DNA of 11,581 nucleotides from Pleurotus ostreatus/Saccharomyces cerevisiae fusant (taxonomy: Eukaryota; Opisthokonta), in assembly GCA_024196135.1 (NCBI GenBank), contig JAMQCK010001138.1, forward strand, positions 1 through 11,581, given 5' to 3'. The notes under the pieces were generated by a model. The model made no database searches. It was not told where the DNA came from and saw only the letters and a list, made by a program, of their open reading frames with translations. Each line of letters begins with the position of its first letter. Position 1 is the first letter of the stretch. The translations under genes and the position numbers were made by a program. This document shows positions 1-7,917 of the stretch, piece after piece.

Positions 1-13
1 CGCGGAAGGAGAC

Positions 14-80
14 CACAACGGCGGGAGGAGGACACAACGGCGGGAGGAGAACACAACGGCAGGAGGAGAACACAACGGCA
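14..80. repeat. 19-nt minisatellite, start of GluRS intron 13
   Basis: Three full copies and one partial copy of CACAACGGCGGGAGGAGAA, with small differences between units. It lies in the intron that leaves the window on the left. Confidence 0.85.
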
Positions 81-94
81 CGCTAATCGCTCAC

Positions 95-3000
95 CTCCAA
101 CGAATCGACGACCGGGCACGCGAAGTCGTAGGTCGGGTACGCTTTGTAGGTCGTGCTAGATAAGGAGTTAGCTGTCTTTTCTCTCCTCCCTTGGCGTCCG
201 GCTGTCCTGCGCCCCGAAGTCCACCGCCAGCGCCAGCCGATTCCTTTGAACACCCCTCCGCCTCCTCGCCTACTCTCCCTCCCCTCTTCGCCTCCCCGTC
301 CGCTCTCCATCAAAAGAAACTCCCCAAACTACAGAAAACACCCGCATCCTACAGAAAACACCCCGAACTGCAGAAAACACCCGCATCCTACAGAAAACAC
401 CCCGAACTGCAGAAAACACCCCGAACTGCAGAAAACACCGAGACCTCAACCCGACCACTCACCCCGTCCGATGGTGCGGCAGCAGGTTCACGCGGTAGAT
501 GACCGGGTCGCGCATCGCCTTGTTCGGGTCGTCGACCTGGGGGGTGGGTGAGCGTCGAGTCAGAGGGGATGGCGAGAGGGTGGGAGAAAGGCAGTCGCTG
601 AGGTTAGTTGGTGCGAGCGCGCGCCGCAGGGAGCACACGAGCGGGCGCTTCAGGGAGCACACGAGCGGGCGCTTCAGGGAGCTCCTGCGCTCCTGCCATA
701 AATTCGCACCACACCACACCTCCCCTTCCCCTCCCCGCTCTCACCACACCACTCGTATAGGAACAAAGAAAGCCCCTCGTCTCATAGAATCAAACCTCGT
801 CTCATAGAATCAAAGAGAGCCTCTCACTCACACTGATCTTCGCCCGCACACACCACCTTTGCCCCTCCTCCGTCCCCGCGCGCATCTCCGCGAAGTGGGC
901 GAGGGAGAGCTCGGGCGGGTCGTCGCGGTGCGCGCTAGCGATGCCGTCCCAGCGCTCCTGCCGCATGCGCGCCTGCTCCGTGTCGTCTGCGTACGCCTGG
1001 GGAGGGGTGCGTCAGTTCGTAGGTCCCTCTAGTTCGACTCAAGGCTTTTGGGGCGAGCGGGGGCCGCGGACGCTCGGGCGAAGCCCGGCTGACGCTGGCG
1101 CCAGCGCCGAACACATCGGTTCCCGCCCTCGCACACCCCCTCTCCCTCGCACACTCCCCTCTCCCTCGCGCACTCCCCTCTCCCTCGCGCACTCCCCCCT
1201 CCCCCGCGTCCACGGAGCGCCAGCCTCAGCCCAAGGCCGGCCGACAGGCGAACGGGAATACGAAAGTGGGGCAAAACGTTGCGCGAAGCGCCGCAGTCCA
1301 CGGTAGTGGAGAAACGTGCAATGGAGGATTTGGAGAAACGAGCGATAGAGGATTTGGAGAAATGTGCAGTAGAGGATTTGGAGAAACGTGCAACAGAGGA
1401 TAACGTATGGAGGATAACGTTACGGAATCTAGACGCACCTTCCCCTCGCGTATCAGCTTCTCGCACAGCTCCGCCAGCTGCGGGAAGTAGTCGCTCGTGT
1501 GCGTGACGCGGTCGCCTTCCTGGGGTGGGGATTAGTATGGGTGGGAGGGGATTAGTATGGGTGAGGGGGGATTAGTTTGGGTGGGAGTTACGGGGTTGGG
1601 CTCGGGTGAGTGGGTTGGGCTCGGGTAGTAGGACGGGCTCGGGGTAGTAGGACGGGCTCAGGTGAGTAGGTCGGGCTCGGGGGTTGGATAATTTTTGAAG
1701 AGCGCTTCGCTGGCGGATTCGGCGCTCGAGGCACTCCTCGCCAGCTGCGGCCCTCCTCGCCAGCTGCGGCACTCCTCGCCAGCTACGGCACTCCTCGCCA
1801 GCTGCGGCGCTCGACGCGCATCAAGGCCTTGGATCGCGCGACCCGCCTTCCGCCCCCATCAGGGGGTGCGCGCCCTCTCTCTTCACATAACGTTCCCCCA
1901 ACCCCCAACTCAGAAAACCAAACCCAAACTTGCACTCACCACCCCGATCAGCCGCAGATCCTCCAGGATCGTCTCCTCGAACTCGGCCGTCTCCTTGGAC
2001 GGGTTCGTGTCGTCGAAGCTGGGGGGGTTGTGCGAGTTAGTCAGAGGAGGGTTAGGTGGTTAGTAGAGGGTTGTGGGTTAGTAGAGGGTTGTGGGAGATA
2101 TGACGAGCGTCAGAGGGTTGTGGGTTAGCGGTGGTGAGGTGGTAAAGGAGGGGGTGGGAGAGGGTTAGTTGAGGGTTAATTGGTAAAGGAGGGGGTGGGA
2201 GGGGAGACCCTCCTGGCGGAGGGGTGGGGGAGATATGACGCGCGGCGCAAAGAGATATGGCGCGTGGCGCAAATCCCGACCTAAAACACCACAGGCGACG
2301 GGCTCCAAAGGCGGCGCCGCAGGCGCTCATGAGGCCCCTCGCTCCATTGAACTAGAACCGAAAACGGTGCTTCAAACAAACCACGACGCGAACCGCTCCA
2401 AACAAAACACGACGCGAACCGAACCAAAGAGGACCGAAAATTCCAACCAACGAGACCAGCCACTCACCGGATCCCGATCTCGCCCTTGTACATCTGCGCG
2501 AAGTACTGGTTGAGGAGGGCCGCCTGAGGGAGCGTTAGCGGGTTTACGAAGGGGAGGGGGTTGGTGTCAGCCAAGCCGGGGAGGAGCGTTAGCGAGTTCG
2601 CGAAGGGGAGGGTTAGCGGGTTGACAAAGGAGGAGAGGGAAGGGGGAGCGTTAGCGGGTTTACGAAGGGGAGGGAGTTAGCGGGGAAAAAAGACAAGGAG
2701 GGAGAGTGAGTAAGGGGTGGGGCGGGAGGAGAGGGGGAGGGGGGAGGTGAGAAAGGGTGAAGGGTGGCGAGTAAGGGGGAAGGGGGAGAGGCGTGGGGGG
2801 AAGGGAAAGCCGAGGGGAGTGGGTAAAGAGGGAAGGGGGAGGGAGGGGCGTGGGGCGAACGGTTGAGAGGGATGAGGGGAACGAGCGAGGAAGCCGCGCA
2901 GCTACGAGTAGCGACAGTGGGGAAGCTCCTCGCTCGTCGTCGTCGTCGGCCCCCTCCTCTCTTCGACGCCATCGGCTAAGAGAAGCTCCTCGCTCGCCGT

Positions 3001-6000
3001 TGGCAAAGAGAAGCTCCTCGCTCGTCGCAGATAAAATCTGCTCGTGCGAGGATACAAAATATAGGGAACCCAAACAACCACCTCTTCCCCCACCTTCCCC
3101 TTCTCTCCCACCCACAACCCCTTCTCCACCTTCCCCTCCCCATCTCCCCCCCACCTCCCCCCCCCCCCCTTCTCTCGCAAAACACACCAAAACACCACCC
3201 ACCACCCACCTTCGCGTGCCCGATGTGCAGGTACCCGCTCGGCTCGGGCGGGAAGCGGGTGCGGACCTGGGGGGGTGGGGGGTTAGCGAGCCGTTTTAGG
3301 AGAGTTTTTTGTTAGAAAAGAGAAAGGGGAGTGAAGGGAGGGGGTTAGCGAAACGTAGTAGTGTGGTGAGTAAAGGGGGAAGGGGAAGGGGAGGTAAGGG
3401 AGGTGGGGAGGGAAGGGAAGGGGGGTGAGTGAAGGGAAGGGCGCAGGGAGAGGGTGCGAGGGTGGGAGGGGGAAAAGAAAAAGGGGAAGGGAAGGCGAGA
3501 GGGTAGGGTGGGAGAAGGGGAGAGGAGAGGGGAGCGAGAGGGGGAGAGGGGGGAAGGGGGCGGGGCGAGGGTGGGGAAGCAAGTGAAGTGAGGGGCGAGG
3601 GTGGGAAGCGAGGGGGATGGGGGCGAGAGGAGGGGAGGGGAGGAGGGGGGAGCGCGCGCCCTCTGCACCGCCCGGCGTGCGCTCCCTCCTGCCCCGCTGG
3701 GGATGTGCTCCCCTCTGCCCCGCCCGGCGTGCGCTCCCCCTGCGCCGCTCGGCGCGCGCGCTCCCTGCACCCGCTCGGCGCGCGCGCTCCCTGCCCCGCT
3801 AGGCGTGCGCTCTCTTCGCTCCACCATCTCCCCCTCCCTCCCTTCCACCCCCTCGCACTCTCTCGCTCCCCTTTCCTCTCCCTCCCCTCCCCCCCTCCCC
3901 TCCCCTTCCCTCTCCTTCCCCCCTCTCCCCCCCTCTCCCTCCCCCTTCACCCGCTAGGCCCGTGCGCCCTCAGACCCACTCCCTTCCACCCCTCCACTCC
4001 CTCTCCCCCCCTCCCCATCTCCCTTCCTCCCCTTCCCACAACCCAAAAAGATCACCCCGGAGGGGTGAAAAAATACGAAAGAATTCACCAAACAAACAAA
4101 CTCACCTCCCCGACCCTCGCCCCCTCGAGCCCGAGCGCGAACCCGGCGGCCGTCTTCGTGGCGCGTGCGGTGGCGGACTGCGAGTCCGAAGGACGAGCGT
4201 TAGCGAGTTCCGTTTGCAGGCAGGGAGAGGAGTTTTTTTTTTGCATATTGTGGGTGTGGTGGAGAGGGGTGAGGGGAGGGGCGTAGAGGGTGGAGGGGAG
4301 GGGAGGGAAGAAGAGGAGGGGAGAGGGAAGGAGGGGATGGGGAGGGGAAGGGTGGGGAGAGGGCGCAGTCGGAGGCGAAGAGCGTAGCCGGAGGCGGACG
4401 TGTTGAAGTGCAGCCGGAAGCGAACATGTTGAGGAGGCGAAAGCGAACATGGAAAGAAAGTTGGTCAGCATTGCGAGCGGATACGAGGGGGAGGGAGCGC
4501 GGAGCGGGAGAGGAGGGAGGGAAGGGCGGGGAGGTGGCGAAGGGCGCGGAGTGGAGGAGGGTGGGGAAGGGAGAGGGGAGGGGGAAGGGTGGGGGAGGTG
4601 AGGAGGAGAGCGGAAGAGAAGCGTGTATAGAGGAGAACGGAAGAGAAGCGCGGCCGGATACGAGCGTCGCGGCCCGAGGGTGGGGAAGGATTTGGAAGGG
4701 GGTGGGAGAGGAGAGGGGGGGGAGGGGAGTGGAAGAAGGGTGGAGGAGGGTGGCGGGTGAAGGGAAAGGTGGAGGGAGGAGGCTCGAGGGCCAGTAGGCT
4801 CTCTCGCGCCTTGGGGCAGTAGGCTCCCGCGCGCCTGAGGCACCCGTCGCGCGCGTGACCCTCGAGGGCCAGTAGACTCTCTCGCGCTTGGGGCCAGTAG
4901 GCGCCCCCTCTCGCACAAAGGGTAACGGGCGCCCCCTCTCGCGCCTCGAGGGCCAGTAGGCTCTCTCGCGCAAAGGGGAACGGGGCGCGCACCAAAACCA
5001 GATAAAATTAGAAATCGAACCCACCTTCACCCCCGCCAACTTCCCCGCCGCCTCCTGCCCCGCGGGGAGCGCGTCGATGTGTGAGATGAGCCGGGCGAGG
5101 TGGGGGTGGGGGCTGGAGGAGCGTGAGCGACGAGATTGGAGAGGGGGGGGGGTTAGTAAGAGGACACACAAGAGGAAGGGTGAGCGACGACATAGGACGC
5201 GAGATTGATAGGGGGGGTTAGTTAGGTTGGTGAGGGGGGGGAGACAAGGGGGGGAAGGGGAGACAAGGGGGGAGAGGGGCGTGGAGAGAAGGGGGGGGTT
5301 GTGGGGACAAGGTGGGGGCGGGGGAAGGGGAGATAGACACAGGGGGAATGTGGGGGGAGGGGTGGAAGGGAGGGAGAGGGTGGGGGTTGTGGGGGGCGTG
5401 AAGGTAGGAAAGAAAGGGAGGGGTGTCTGCGACGACGACACGAAGGGAGTGTCTGCGACGACACGAAGGGAGCGCCTGCGAAGACGCCTTAGGCATCCAG
5501 ATGAAAGCGCCTCCTCCCCCCATATCCACTTCTCCCCTCTCCCCTCTCCCCTTCTCCCCCTCCCCACCTCCTCCTCGCACGCCCTCTGTCCTCTCCCCCG
5601 CCTCTCCTCGCACGCCCTCCCCCTATCCCCACCTCGCACGCCCTCTGTCCTCTCCTCCCCACCCCCTCAAAAACCACCACCCCCCCCAAAACGCCCAAAA
5701 CCCGCACGCCCAAAACCCGCACGCCACCGACAACCATCCACCTCCAACAACCAAAAAAAACACAATACGAATAAATAAAGAAAGAGAGACTCGCACTCAC
5801 CCGCCCTTCAGGAGCCCCAGGAGGCGGAGGTTGGCTAGGGGGGAGGGGGGTTAGCGTCGTATAGGCGAGGGAAGGGGTTAGTTTCGCTTTTCCTTCCGTG
5901 TGATACGAGAGATACCCCACTGGCGTGGGGGAGAGGGGGAGAACCACCCTAGCGGGTGGGTGGAGGGAGAGGGGGAGGGGCCACCCTGACGGGTGGGGGA

Positions 6001-6902
6001 GGGGAGAGTGGAGGGGGAAGGTGGGGGAGATGGGGAGGTGGGGTGGGAGGGAAGGGTGGGAGGGGGGGGAAGGGGTGGGGATGGGAGGGAAGGTGGGCGC
6101 GACCGCGCATACACGAAAAGACCGAACAACCGAACAACACCCCCACTCACCCTTCACCAGCCCCCAAAGCCTCCAGTCCTCGGCGGAGATGGACCGGCCG
6201 ACGAGGTAGGTGCGGTACGCGAGGTGGTCGTCGAGGGCGGCGAGGGCGGTTTGGATGGAAGGGAGATCGGGTTTGGAAGCGTATGCAGCCGACTTCAAGT
6301 TCTGGATGAGGGATGTGACGACGGTCGAGGAAGGGCCGCCGGAGGAGTCTAGGAGGGGCGGGTGGGAGATGAGGGGCCGGTGAGGAGGGGCGGGAGAAAT
6401 GAGAGAGGGAAAATAATAGAGGTCAGTAACGATGCGCAGACACAGCGAAGACGCCCACGCACCCGCGAGCCGATCCACGATCGCGTCCTCGCCGACGAGC
6501 ACGGTGCCGTCGGGCTCGTTGAGCGTGACGTCCTGCGGCGTGGGTGAGTGTGGTGTTCGGCGTATACGATGACTGGTAGGCGAGGACTGGCATGCGATGA
6601 GCAGTCGCGCCGGCATACGATGACCAGTTGCGCGACTAGCACACGATGAGCAGTCGCGACTAGTACGCGAGGCGCAGTCGCGCCGGCATACGATGCGCAG
6701 TCGCGACTAGCATACGATGAGCAGTCACTCGTCGTGCGTCAAGTCGTGCTCCCAGCCGCGCGCATAGTCGCGCTCCCAGCCGCAAAGTCATGCACCTCAC
6801 CTTCGCCTCCTGCACCCAGTCCACCTGGCGGCCCGCGGCGAGCGCGAGCGCGAGGGCGGCGTAGGGGAAGGGCGCGAGCGCGGGGGAGAGCGCGAGCGAC
6901 AT
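95..6902 (-). CDS. Cytosolic glutamyl-tRNA synthetase, 5' half of a 13+-exon gene (partial at left edge)
   Basis: Charges tRNA-Glu with glutamate in the cytosol. Minus-strand exons in transcript order: 6801-6902, 6463-6532, 6151-6348, 5801-5834, 5025-5112, 4106-4177, 3210-3266, 2468-2523, 1940-2018, 1439-1519, 832-996, 463-536, 95-155. They sum to 1137 nt, exactly 379 codons with no stop, and the next donor (GTGAGC, 89-94) is visible. Donors are GTGAGT, GTGCGT, GTGGGT or GTGAGG; acceptors are CAG or TAG; intron phases 0,1,1,2,0,0,0,2,0,0,0,2. Residues ~1-165 form a GST-C-like domain (DDHLAYRTYLVGRSISAEDW). Residues 189-207 carry RFPPEPSGYLHIGHAK, with HIGH at 202-205. Later come RFDDTNPSKE, THTSDYF, AYADDTE, RWDGI, RDPVIYR, HHRTG and YPTYDFACPVVDS, in family order. 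The start ATG (6900-6902) gives the usual hydrophobic PFPYAALALA N-terminus. Relatives are ~700 aa, so about half, including KMSKS and the anticodon domain, lies outside. Not GlnRS, because YPTYDFACPVVDS is GluRS-like. GluRS is the orthologue of yeast GUS1. Confidence 0.96.
332..439. repeat. 19/20-nt minisatellite in GluRS intron 12, acceptor-like units
   Basis: Six copies of the core CAGAAAACACC start at 332, 352, 371, 391, 410 and 429. Units alternate between tails CCGAACTG and CGCATCCTA. On the sense (minus) strand each unit reads GTTTTCTG followed by CAG or TAG sequence context, resembling a 3' splice site. Confidence 0.9.
629..676. repeat. 24-nt tandem duplication in GluRS intron 11
   Basis: Two identical 24-nt units (beginning GGGAGCACACGAGCGGGCGC) are followed by a truncated third start at 677. 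The same intron has a second short duplication, CCTCGTCTCATAGAATCAAA, at about 774-814. Confidence 0.85.
1126..1200. repeat. 19-nt C-rich minisatellite in GluRS intron 10
   Basis: Four units of CCCTCGCGCACTCCCCTCT; the first is one base short. The sense strand of the intron is therefore G-rich here. Confidence 0.85.
1308..1401. repeat. 24-nt minisatellite in GluRS intron 10
   Basis: Four units of the pattern GGAGAAACGTGCAATAGAGG plus ATTT lie near the 5' end of intron 10; the last is clipped to 22 nt. Because 24 is a multiple of three, the antisense strand reads as an open repeat of EKRAxEDL. I take this as a by-product and not as a gene. Confidence 0.88.
1527..1671. repeat. Two adjacent minisatellites in GluRS intron 9
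   Basis: Positions 1527-1586 hold three 20-nt units of GGGGATTAGTATGGGTGGGA. Positions 1596-1671 hold four 19-nt units of CGGGCTCGGGTAGTAGGA type. In the sense direction the first array offers a CTAAT branch-like motif in each unit, the nearest only about 11 nt from the acceptor. Confidence 0.85.
1732..1807. repeat. 19-nt minisatellite in GluRS intron 9
   Basis: Four exact-length units of CACTCCTCGCCAGCTGCGG with single-base variants in units two and three. Confidence 0.92.
2036..2200. repeat. GTTAG-rich repeats in GluRS intron 8
   Basis: Two perfect 18-nt units of GGTTAGTAGAGGGTTGTG occupy 2058-2093. Diverged relatives continue to about 2190, with duplicated GGTAAAGGAGGGGGTGGGAG. In sense orientation the GTTAG motifs are CTAAC. 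The closest to the acceptor is at 2036-2040, about 16 nt away, and is the likely functional branch site. Confidence 0.75.
2529..2690. repeat. Branch-site-bearing repeats in GluRS intron 7
   Basis: Five occurrences of GTTAGCG lie within a partly repeated GCGTTAGCGGGTTTACGAAG context (first at 2532). In sense orientation each gives CGCTAAC. The copy at 2534-2538 lies about 9 nt from the acceptor at 2524-2526 and is a possible branch site, though close; the others are extra copies farther upstream. Confidence 0.75.
2638..3180. repeat. Purine tract and opposing pyrimidine tract in GluRS intron 7
   Basis: The plus strand is almost pure G/A at about 2638-2880 and almost pure C/T at about 3070-3180. 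Between them a GAAGCTCCTCGCTCG motif recurs about every 20-70 nt (2930-3025). The two tracts are complementary in composition, so the intron RNA could fold back. Confidence 0.7.
3290..4070. repeat. Long opposed purine and pyrimidine tracts filling GluRS intron 6
   Basis: The plus strand is G/A-rich at about 3301-3655, then C/T-rich at about 3815-4050. A centre at 3660-3810 carries repeats of the CCCGCCCGGCGTGCGCTCCC kind. The sense transcript runs purine, loop, pyrimidine. The donor-proximal and acceptor-proximal halves can therefore pair over hundreds of bases, though not perfectly. Confidence 0.75.
4232..4780. repeat. Purine-rich low-complexity tract in GluRS intron 5
   Basis: The plus strand is dominated by GGGAGG/GGAAGG runs, making the acceptor half of this 847-nt intron pyrimidine-rich in the sense strand. 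Local repeats include GAAGCGAACATGTTGA variants at about 4395-4450 and GGAAGAGAAGCG at 4611-4650. Confidence 0.65.
4783..4980. repeat. Long-period repeat in GluRS intron 5
   Basis: CTCGAGGGCCAGTAG followed by (G/A)CTCTCTCGCG occurs at 4783, 4861 and 4945, roughly 80 nt apart. Shorter relatives (GGCAGTAGGC, GCCAGTAGGCG) lie between them. Confidence 0.75.
5123..5690. repeat. Opposed purine and pyrimidine tracts in GluRS intron 4
   Basis: The plus strand is G/A-rich at about 5126-5425, then C/T-rich at about 5512-5670, with a short ACGACACGAAGGGAG duplication at the turn (5436-5470). The arrangement is the same as in introns 6 and 7. A CTAAC motif (plus GTTAG) recurs at 5152 and 5218. Confidence 0.7.
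5838..6095. repeat. Purine-rich tract with three tetraloop hairpins in GluRS intron 3
   Basis: Within a G-rich tract lie three 6-bp stems with 4-nt loops: CCCCAC-TGGC-GTGGGG (5915-5930), CCACCC-TAGC-GGGTGG (5944-5959) and CCACCC-TGAC-GGGTGG (5981-5996). The likely branch site is CTAAC (plus 5850-5854), about 13 nt from the TAG acceptor. Confidence 0.65.
6590..6735. repeat. 23-26-nt minisatellite in GluRS intron 1
   Basis: Six units of the pattern GCATACGATGAGCAGTCGCG, ending CCG or ACTA, with lengths 23, 26, 24, 23, 24 and 26 nt. Diverged GCGCTCCCAGCCGC copies follow at about 6748-6783. Confidence 0.85.
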
Positions 6903-6965
6903 GGGGGTGTGTCGATGGGTGGGTTAGTGTTGGTGGGTTGGTGTTGGTGGTGTTGGTGGTGTGAT
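6903..6965 (-). promoter_or_regulatory. Putative GluRS 5' leader, CA-rich
   Basis: Immediately upstream of the GluRS ATG the sense strand is a repetitive CACCAA/CAACAC stretch with almost no G (plus strand: GTTGGTG repeats at about 6925-6960). Such unstructured leaders are common before fungal start codons. I see no TATA box, and the transcription start cannot be fixed from sequence. Confidence 0.4.
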
Positions 6966-7055
6966 GGTTTTGTTGGAGAGGTAGACGAGTAACGCAGATT
7001 CTCTTCTCGCACGTCAGAAGACGCAGACGCGAGCAGATCGATGGCACCAGCACTG

Positions 7056-7130
7056 ACTCGCCTCGATCGGCGCTCGGCCCGCGACGTGATCGGCGCATCG
7101 GCGTGCGGCCCGACTGGTGATCGACGCATG
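7056..7130. repeat. Diverged GATCGGCGC repeats upstream of GluRS
   Basis: GATCGGCGC or GATCGACGC recurs three times, followed by TCGGCCCG or CGGCCCGAC variants at 23- to 31-nt spacing. It lies between GluRS and tRNA-Gln. No gene is visible here. Confidence 0.5.
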
Positions 7131-7239
7131 CTCGGCTGTCGGTCCGAGGCTGCTGGCCGGGGCTGGGTATGGGTACCGTCAACCTGCGTCTTGCGTTGGC
7201 CACAATGAACCCGCGTCTTTGCCATTCGTGCGCGCGTCG

Positions 7240-7353
7240 ACTTGCGCTTGACTGTCAATTCACTCGCGCCTGACCGTCAAAAACACTTACGCTTGGCTGC
7301 CAAAGTCACTTGCGCCTGACTGCCCACGTCACTCGCGCGTGACTGCCAACATC
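7240..7353. repeat. 23-nt minisatellite between GluRS and tRNA-Gln
   Basis: Five units (22, 23, 23, 23 and 23 nt) of the pattern ACTYGCGCCTGACTGCCAA plus NNTC. The array ends about 10 bp before the tRNA-Gln Pol III terminator. Confidence 0.88.
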
Positions 7354-7362
7354 GCTGAGCGG

Positions 7363-7370
7363 AAAAAAAA
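7363..7370 (-). terminator. Pol III terminator of tRNA-Gln
   Basis: A run of eight T on the minus strand lies 19 nt past the tRNA 3' end. Pol III stops at runs of four or more T, so this fits a short 3' trailer. Confidence 0.8.
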
Positions 7371-7389
7371 TGTCCCTATCTGCAGAACA

Positions 7390-7487
7390 GGTCCTAGCAG
7401 GACTCGAACCTGCGTTAGCGGAAGTCAAATGTATTGCATGATTCGACGCATCAGAATCCGCTGTGATAACCACTACACTATAGGACC
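7390..7487 (-). tRNA. tRNA-Gln (anticodon CUG) with a 27-nt intron
   Basis: On the minus strand the 7-bp acceptor stem GGTCCTA/TAGGACC encloses a GTG/CAC D stem with loop TAGTGGTTAT, an anticodon stem GCGGA/TCCGC, a 4-nt variable region and a T stem GCAGG/CCTGC with loop TTCGAGT. Removing 7424-7450 (27 nt), directly after position 37, restores the 7-nt loop TTCTGAT with anticodon CTG at 34-36. This is the canonical site for nuclear tRNA introns. Mature length is 71 nt before CCA. The Pol III A box (TAGTGTAGTGG, 7470-7480) and B box (GGTTCGAGTCC, 7400-7410) both fit consensus, and a T8 terminator follows. The CCA end is not encoded, as expected in a eukaryote. Confidence 0.95.
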
Positions 7488-7673
7488 GTGCTTGCGCAGA
7501 GTGGTCGCGCATGCTCCATTCACCCTCGCCCCACCCTCCCACGACACGCCCTCTTCCCCTCCCTCATCCACCGTCCCTCCTCCATTTTTACTACCCTCTT
7601 CCCACGCCAGCCTCCTCTCCACTCCTCCACTTGCCTCCCGTGCCAGCCTCCTCTCCTCCGACTGCTCGAGTGG

Positions 7674-7809
7674 AGGACAGGCGTGCGCTCGGTCGGAGGA
7701 CAATCGTGCCCTCGAGCAGAGGACAGACGTGCCCTCGGTCGGACGACCGACGAGTTCTCAAGTGCGCGTCTTCCACGTTCTCAAGCGCACGTTTCCCACG
7801 TTCTTAAGC
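7674..7809. repeat. 23-nt minisatellite, intergenic
   Basis: Three clear units of AGGACAGACGTGCCCTCGG plus TCGG at 7674-7742 pass into three diverged units ending CACGTTCTCAAGC (7743-7809). Unit lengths are 23, 23, 23, 23, 21 and 23. The flanking 7515-7670 is a TCC-rich stretch without a gene. Confidence 0.85.
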
Positions 7810-7840
7810 ACACATCTCCCTCCCACCTTCCTCCCACTCA

Positions 7841-7917
7841 CCCTCCCCCCCCCTTCCTCCCCCCCCTTCCTCCCCCCCCTTCCTCCCCCCCCTTCCTCCC
7901 CCCCCTTCCTCCCCCTC
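7841..7917. repeat. C-rich satellite, about 13-nt unit
   Basis: About six units of TTCCTCCCCCCCC, varying by one C between copies, which suggests slippage. Confidence 0.9.

Noticed and set aside
332..439. CRISPR-like array of regular 19/20-nt repeats
   Set aside because: Units are directly adjacent without unique spacers, in a eukaryotic intron; it is a minisatellite.
1279..1506. Plus-strand open frame with EKRAxEDL heptad-like repeats
   Set aside because: It is the antisense of GluRS intron 10 and part of an exon; the frame stays open only because the repeat unit is 24 nt.
2902..3205. Glycine-rich minus-strand frames near GluRS exon 7
   Set aside because: Products of the pyrimidine tract of intron 7 read in several frames; no conserved sequence.
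3588..4286. Long plus-strand frame rich in proline, serine and arginine
   Set aside because: A stretch of pyrimidine-tract sequence inside an intron of the minus-strand gene; low complexity keeps stops away.
4200..5639. 479-codon minus-strand frame
   Set aside because: It reads through introns 4 and 5; only the 5025-5112 part is a GluRS exon and the rest is low-complexity intron.
5489..6616. 375-codon minus-strand frame containing the GST-like segment as one exon
   Set aside because: It contains the real exon 6151-6348 in frame but continues through introns with low-complexity sequence; splice sites and family alignment support the shorter exons.
7390..7487. Functional link between GluRS and the adjacent tRNA-Gln
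   Set aside because: Cytosolic GluRS charges tRNA-Glu; nuclear tRNA-Gln is charged by GlnRS. The genes have separate Pol II and Pol III signals, so the proximity is most simply chance.
7841..7917. Telomeric or G-quadruplex regulatory repeat
   Set aside because: The 13-nt C-rich unit varies in C-run length like slippage; no telomere-type 6-nt unit and no gene it could regulate is identified.
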